Assembly (NCBI RefSeq): GCF_009389715.1
Contig: NW_024068255.1
Location: forward strand, 62,001-126,000
Source of the DNA: Phoenix dactylifera
Taxonomy: Eukaryota > Streptophyta > Magnoliopsida > Arecales > Arecaceae
Direction of reading: 5' to 3'
Length of the DNA: 64,000 bases
Shown here: positions 58,317 through 64,000 of the stretch, piece by piece
Layout: each line of letters opens with the position of its first letter
Position numbering within the stretch: the first letter of the stretch is position 1
Notes under the pieces: generated by a model
Told to the model about the DNA's origin: nothing
The model's database searches: none
Seen by the model: the letters and a program-made list of their open reading frames with translations, nothing else
Position numbers and translations under genes: made by a program

Positions 58317-58621
58317 GTTTTTTTTTTTTTCCTTGGAAGTATTTCGTAGTGTAGATAATAAAGGCATAGGTGCGAAGCAATCCAGCAAATCCCCACTAAA
58401 GGTGGTCGCATCCTCAGGATCCATCATCCATGTGAATTATACTAATATTCATGGACTGGTCCCCTCCATGCATAAATGAATGGCATGGAAACCCGGACCC
58501 GTTTACTTCGTGCAAACGTTTCCCGAAGCTCTAAAGATTCCAGACTCCCAAATGTCAAATGCCGAGGAGCAATCCTGTGCTATATTTATTCTTTAAGATA
58601 GTCCTTACGGTTGCCATTAAT

Positions 58622-58803
58622 GACATTAATGATCACGGGATTATAACTAATGGGTCGTGATACTGGATGAGCTCATTTAGAGATTACATGACAGTAAATT
58701 AATTGTATACTTGACATTAATGATCACGGGATTACATTTAATGGGTCGTGATACTGGATGAGCTCATTTAGAGATCACATGATGGTAAATTAATTGTATA
58801 CTT
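58622..58803. repeat. 91-bp tandem duplication
   Basis: Two consecutive copies, 58622-58712 and 58713-58803, start gacattaatgatcacgggat and contain gggtcgtgatactggatgag. They differ at only a few positions, so the duplication is fairly recent. Confidence 0.9.
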
Positions 58804-60009
58804 ACAGTGTCCTCCATGCAAGATGGGTCCCCTTTCTTTTTTCTTAGAAAAGAACATCTTGTCCTCTTGAAGTTTATATAAACAATGCAATTAAAAATGA
58901 TTCTATCAGCATTATTCATACTCATATCCGGCTTTACTTAACAAATGTAGATATAAATAAATTTATTAATTGAATATTAAATATTAAATATTTGTTTAAA
59001 AAATAGATGCAAATATAAATCAAATATTGATAGTGCTGATATAATAAAATAATTAAAATTTAAGAATTACTAAATCAAAGATAATACTATATGAGATATG
59101 TTAGTGTTGCTATTTTTTTTTCTTAAAATTCATGAGAGCTTTATAAGACTAAATAAAATTATAAATAAAATTTAATACTTGGACACATATCAGATAGTTA
59201 GATATTCATATGCATTTCCAACTTATCTAAATAGATGTAGATATGCATAAGGATATTAGTTGAATGCTTAAATTTGTATCCATATCAATATCAATTTGAA
59301 TATATAAATAGCTCCATGCTGTGTTGCCGTGTCCATATTATCCCTGATGAATCATGCCATGATAAATCCTATGCACAACTGAATATTAAGAAAGACCAAA
59401 CATTTCCAAATAGCAGATCTCAAAAAATAGGAATAATAGATTCCTTCTAAAAGACAAATCTAAGTCATATGAACCAACCTGTTTTTATTTTTATTTTTTA
59501 TTTTTTGGTGATTTGGGTCTACTAATATAGTAACATCCTGCCATAATGAACTAGCTAGGAACTCTACAATTAGGTGTAGATTTCTTCTAAAACACAATTT
59601 CGAGCACTAAGTCTGGTTGAGTAATATTCTGACAATAAATCTGATATGGAGGCAGTTGAACAATACATCGTGCAGACGTCGTCAATCTTTTTTCATAAGA
59701 TTTCAGCTGAATTTATTGACTCTAGCACCAGAGATCATGAAGCATGACCATCAGCGTACCTTCGTAGCAGCTATAGAGCATAGCGTTTCAAACACTTGAC
59801 CCTGCTTTCGACTGTCAAAACTATTTGGAGGTCAACGCGGGGGGGTTTGCACTCATGAGCACGAAGCAGGATCAAAGTCACTACTAGACGCAGTCCAATT
59901 CCACATCAGCTCTTTTTCGTTGATGGAATACGTCGGTCCTTAGATGTTGATTTGAGCACACAAAACTTCTATTGCATCATCATCTAGTTTGAAGATCATC
60001 AAAATTCAC
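58804..60009. other. Intergenic AT-rich sequence
   Basis: No gene or element recognised. Confidence 0.45.
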
Positions 60010-60200
60010 CATCTTAGTACCAAACCCTGTACAATATAGTATAATATAAATTATTTTAGCATACTGAATGTCGGTATGCCATTCATACTGGATACCGGTA
60101 CTAAATAAATATGGTACGGTACACATCAGATCATTTGATTTGAGCCAATATGGTATACTATGGAGGTCATATATGCATCAATGGTGCCTATATTGGCCAA
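60010..60200. repeat. Diverged relative of the taccgtacc MITE
   Basis: Contains cggtatgcc, ataccggtact and atggtacggtacac words in the manner of 52199-52372, without clear ends. Confidence 0.4.
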
Positions 60201-61229
60201 GGCTACATGTGACTCTGCAAATTATTTAGTCTCAAAGGATTTGAAGTAGGAATTTGTTTGATCTTTCAGAGGCTCTCTTAGTACTGAATGCTTCAATGTT
60301 GTCCTTTTCTACAGGAGCATGCTTAGGAGGACTTTGGCCCACTGGATGAATGGTACCTGCTTACTCATGAATGCTTGCACTTGGGGGTCCATGTTCGAAC
60401 CTGGATGGTGGCAGTCCCCTCGTACAATTAAGAAAGGAAAAGGGTTAAGGAGCTAAGCTGCAGATTTTCTCGCTTTGTTTCTTAAATCTTGTACCACGGT
60501 TTTTAGCTTAGCCGATCCCGGACCCATGTCTTCTTGAAACTCTAAAACGAGGTTGCATTGCGTAATAGGGAGCTTAATTCCCCTAAGCAAGCTGCTACTA
60601 CCATGGAAGGGAAATGATATGCTATATTTCATTGTTCCCATGAGCTTGCCTAAGGTGGTTTTAGAAGTGAGGCTATTCTTGAACATGAGTCAAGGAATGC
60701 ACATGATATCGTGGCATGCTATATCCATTGGCGCTAGAGGAAGGGCCTACAGTTTCGTACTTAAGAAAAGAGAGAAACCGAAGTACTTTGCAATCCATCA
60801 TGAAGTCTCGGAGGAGTTGAGGTGCATCCCATGCATCATAGTGACGAGCTCGGCCTGAATCTCATGCCTCCTTGCAGAGCCTGTCACATGCTCCACCACA
60901 ATAGCTGGCCGCACCCGTTACTCTCAAGCAATTCAATATACTTGTACAACAAGTGCAGGCTTTAACAACCGTAATTCGAGATCTACAATAAACGGCTGCA
61001 AACTAGGGACGATCCGAAGAGCCCAATCCTGCTCGACATTCTCGACCACCGACACATCATGCATGATGACCAAGTCATCATCCCCGAAGCATTGGACGAT
61101 CTCAGCAAAGCTGGCATACTCAACCAAGGAGTGTTGATCAAGAAGAGAGGCACCGCACGCCCAACCACCACTCAGACAAAGGACTCTCGAGCACTCTTTA
61201 GCATCTATTCTCTCTTCTTCTCCCACTGT
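60201..61229. other. Intergenic sequence with unassigned frames
   Basis: Open frames at 60453-60858 and 60933-61253 occur on both strands and have no recognisable domain. Position between two LTR-like pieces suggests decayed retroelement interior, but no gag or pol motif was seen. Confidence 0.35.
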
Positions 61230-61436
61230 TGCTTTAGATTTACATTAACTTAAGCATCATAGGCTCTCCTGCTGGAAACCTTTCGGCAAATAAACTTCCT
61301 TGCAGATCGTAATTGCTTTTCAAAGCCACGATGTCATCGGTCCATTGATGTCCTAAAGCTACATCCCAGCTCTTAGCCGATCCGCCTTCACCGTGGTATC
61401 GGCCGACCTCAGCTCAAATTCTAGCAGTAGCAATGT
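61230..61436 (+). mobile_element. Degenerate LTR-like segment, second copy
   Basis: Matches the 3' part of 57900-58316 at roughly three bases in four around aagcat-ata-g-ctct-ctg-t-gaaa-cttt-cg and ends in a similar agcagtagcaa. No clear target duplication. Confidence 0.4.
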
Positions 61437-62112
61437 GCATGGACATACTAGAATTAGTTGGATGATTTTTGTAAGCTTGGTTCATGTCTGCTGCTGCCTC
61501 TATTAATATGTTCTCCGATAGAAACAGAGGGATTAAACATTTAGATCCTTTCTTCTCATGAATAAACCATTTCTATTAGGAAGTATCTATATTACCATCT
61601 AGTTGACAAACATGATTGAAGATCAATATTGTTGCTTTAATTTATGAAGTTGGACGAGCTCCTTTAATCAGGCATGTCATCTTGCGTCGTTGGTGACCTC
61701 TTAAGCCTCGCTGAGATTAATAGGACCGGCTGCCTGGTCCATTCCAAGTATAATTGAACTTCAGCTTTGTGGGTCCAATCCTCGCTCATTCCACAGGGTG
61801 GGTTGTTTGTTGGCCACCAACCTCTGAGCGTTATTTTGGCTGCAACCAAGGAAAATGATCATACTGGGGAAATTTCAACATTACGTACTTGCTCATTACG
61901 AACTGTCCGTATTAGCTACAATGTCCATGGATGAAGCGTGCAGACCTGGCATTTCGTTCCACAATTCCGGTCAAGAAAATGGTATCATTTTCTTCATTAA
62001 ATTGGTGCGCACCATTCAGAAAAGTTCCGTTGAGAAAGTCTCGCTCTCTTTATCTTTAGTCGACTTTTTTTTTAAAAACTTTTATGGATATATTCATACA
62101 CATATGATATAA
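61437..62112. other. Intergenic, possible LINE tail near 62085-62140
   Basis: tatggatatattcatac followed by a poly-A run at 62129-62141 resembles the 3' end of the LINE remnant at 38222-38775 (tttggatacattcatat then poly-A). No RNase H motif was recognised upstream, so this is only suggestive. Confidence 0.35.
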
Positions 62113-62141
62113 ATTATCGCTGTATCAAAAAAAAAAAAAGA

Positions 62142-62990
62142 GAAAAAGGTAAAAAAGGGACATCACTGGACCACCATTAATTAATTAGAAACCTGCAGCC
62201 CAAGACGCGTAACCGAGACGGCGAGGGACAGAAGTATTGGCCGGTAGCTGGGTCGTCTAAGTTCTCCTCTCTCAATATGTCACACAGGTGCATTTATGGC
62301 CTTCTCCCTGAGAGCATGCTTTACGTCTCAGCTAGGATATTGATACGCAGGTTTCGAACAGTCAAAAATATAATTTATCTCCTCCTTTTCTCCCACTATA
62401 AGAACTTATGTCCTAGATATCATCCTAACTATAGCATTAATATCCAAGTAAACTAGTATTATCCTATTATGGTTGAGGCTCAATCTTGTTGATACAAAAA
62501 ACAATGATAAATGATCAATATCGAAAAATTCACAATATTAATCATGATTTGCAATATCTAAAATATCTTAAAATTGAAATTATATATCAAATTTTTGGAT
62601 TCTCCTGCTTGTACATCCAGGTGTTCAGGAGCATATAATTTCAGTGATGCAGCAAAATGTATACATATTCCTCTAGCTAGTAATACCATTTCTTTATTAA
62701 AAAATAAAAACTCTAGGGAAAATTAAGGAAAATTTGGTGGAAATGTCATTCTCACATATTTGGTATTTTCATGGGGCCTTTATATTTATAGCCACCATAC
62801 ATATTAGGGGATGGTTTTGGCCATCCACATCACACCAAGATGAGAGATCCACATAATCACATTGAGCCGAGAAACCAAGATATCCATCCTCTACATCAAG
62901 CCAATGCTCTCAAAGTGGCTTGACAACAGGCTCGTCTGCCATATATCCCTAAAGCATCAATCTCGGCATCATACATTCACTTGTCCATGA
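62142..62990. other. Intergenic sequence
   Basis: AT-rich, no gene recognised. Confidence 0.45.
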
Positions 62991-62991
62991 T

Positions 62992-63099
62992 CTAGTGACC
63001 CAAAACAAGCCATGAACGTGAGGTGTACTTGATGATCGCGATGAGAACGCCGAGGAGGAGGAAGTGGAGCCGGAAGATTGGTGGTGTGGCGAGTTCCAT
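62992..63099 (-). CDS. Hypothetical 35-residue hydrophobic peptide or first exon
   Basis: The minus strand reads M-E-L-A-T-P-P-I-F-R-L-H-F-L-L-L-G-V-L-I then A-I-I-K-Y and stops at 62992. It looks like a signal peptide or signal anchor. A tatataac box lies about 30 bases upstream of the ATG (63127-63134), which is close. It could be a small secreted peptide, the first exon of a longer gene (a gtacac donor follows the A-I-I-K part) or a 5' fragment of a gene such as an amine oxidase, whose leaders look similar. I cannot decide. Confidence 0.3.
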   Translation of the reverse strand: MELATPPIFRLHFLLLGVLIAIIKYTSRSWLVLGH

Positions 63100-63299
63100 T
63101 GCGGGAGACTCTACTGCTATTCTTCTGCGTTATATACCGCTTGATGGATGGATCTCCCGTGCGGAGTGCTGAACCGTGGAATGAAGGAATTATTGCCTCT
63201 GCACCCATTTTAATTGTGCATGCAGCTAATCATAGCTGCTGTTTCTATAATAATATATTGAAATATATATTTGATGAATGGAGCCTATATAAATAAGCT

Positions 63300-64000
63300 G
63301 CTGTTATTAGCTGTCTACACGGTCAATCGATGCATGCAGGCAATAATTTCTGTGTGGAATGTGGCATCGACCATGCAGTCAACTAGATATGTGGCTGTTT
63401 GCTGCAGTCTAGAATTTGGTGGATTCCTTGGGCATTCAACCTGGACCAGGTCCACTTGTTCCGAGACCTGAACCACCTGGTAGGTCCCACAGTGATTTCC
63501 GCTGGGCTTCCTTCTAGGGCCCACCCTCCTTTCGTCTCGGGTTTCTCGCTATTCCGTTTTGGACTCCGGTTGTTTCTTTCGTGCCTAAGAAATAAGAATG
63601 ATTGAAATTTTATTCCTTCCTTCCTGCAAGAGAAGATGAATTCTTCTTTCATGTGAGAGAAACAGCATTACCCTCCTAGTTTTAGAATTTCAATAAATAC
63701 CAATAAGAATAGGGGAAGGATTCATCTTCGTTACTATTTATCTGCCTGCGTAGATCTTAAAGTAGCTGATGGATGTTCTGAGGTGAATCCAAAGATGCAG
63801 TCCCACTCTATGAAGGGATTCTCTTTTGGGAAATGCTAATAAACACATCTTAAGCAAGAAAGGTTTCTCTTTATATTCCAGTATAAAGGAGTGAGAGGAG
63901 ATTTAGAATGCTGGTGATCCGATAAGATAAAGAATGGTTTATTTGGGGGCTCCCGTGTTTGGATGGGGAACCGCGTGACGTGAGGGGAATGCCGGATCCC
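63300..64000. other. Terminal intergenic sequence
   Basis: No gene or element recognised up to the window end. Frames at 63315-63652 have no domain. Confidence 0.45.

Noticed and set aside
1..64000. Intact tRNA genes, rRNA operons, CRISPR arrays, bacterial operons
   Set aside because: None seen. The only tRNA and rRNA sequences are the truncated plastid pieces in the NUPT, and the window is clearly plant nuclear DNA.

Overview
The window is nuclear DNA of a flowering plant, most likely a monocot and plausibly a palm. The evidence is spliced plant genes with canonical GT..AG introns, a nuclear-inserted plastid fragment, AT-rich intergenic DNA, MITEs, LINE 3' ends and a solo LTR. The monocot/palm assignment is inference from general appearance and was not tested by a search.

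Layout. 0.5-1.9 kb: scrambled plastid DNA (rps12, 23S rRNA, rps2, trnA/trnI, ycf2-like pieces). 3.3-6.9 kb (-): six-exon START lipid-binding-domain protein (419 aa). 8.3-8.8 kb: 5'-truncated LINE with target-site duplication. 9.3-10.5 kb: repeat debris and a LINE reverse-transcriptase fragment. 11.0-13.7 kb (-): five-exon secreted or vacuolar amidase (513 aa). 14.0-17.5 kb: GC/AG/AT composite satellite array facing an inverted copy of itself, interrupted by a solo LTR. 17.7-19.7 kb: MITEs. 20.3-25.4 kb: cluster of small single-exon genes for a basic protein family ending in a D-G-L-x-C-F-E signature (three intact copies, two fragments). 26.5 kb: second LINE 3' end. 27.9-29.5 kb (+): mTERF protein, tail-to-tail with COG4 (29.7-35.7 kb, -). 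38.2-38.8 kb: third LINE RNase H remnant. 39.6-45.6 kb (+): ankyrin-repeat protein (759 aa) with a complete MITE in intron 1. 46.9-53.5 kb (+): EMC8/9-type ER membrane complex subunit with a 5.6 kb intron. 54.0-54.4 kb: broken 5' fragment of a copper amine oxidase gene. 56.3-56.6 kb (+): CLE signalling peptide gene. 57.8-64 kb: gene-poor, with degenerate LTR-like pieces and a 91-bp tandem duplication.

The housekeeping genes (COG4 in Golgi tethering, EMC8/9 in ER membrane insertion, mTERF in organelle gene expression, START protein, amidase) are not an operon and show no common pathway; they are islands between repeat-rich intervals. The parts most worth attention are the small-protein gene cluster with its dispersed and chimeric copies, the CLE gene, and the nested satellite/LTR structure. 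Exon boundaries were derived by hand from reading frame and splice sites; each multi-exon model keeps frame through to the stop codon.
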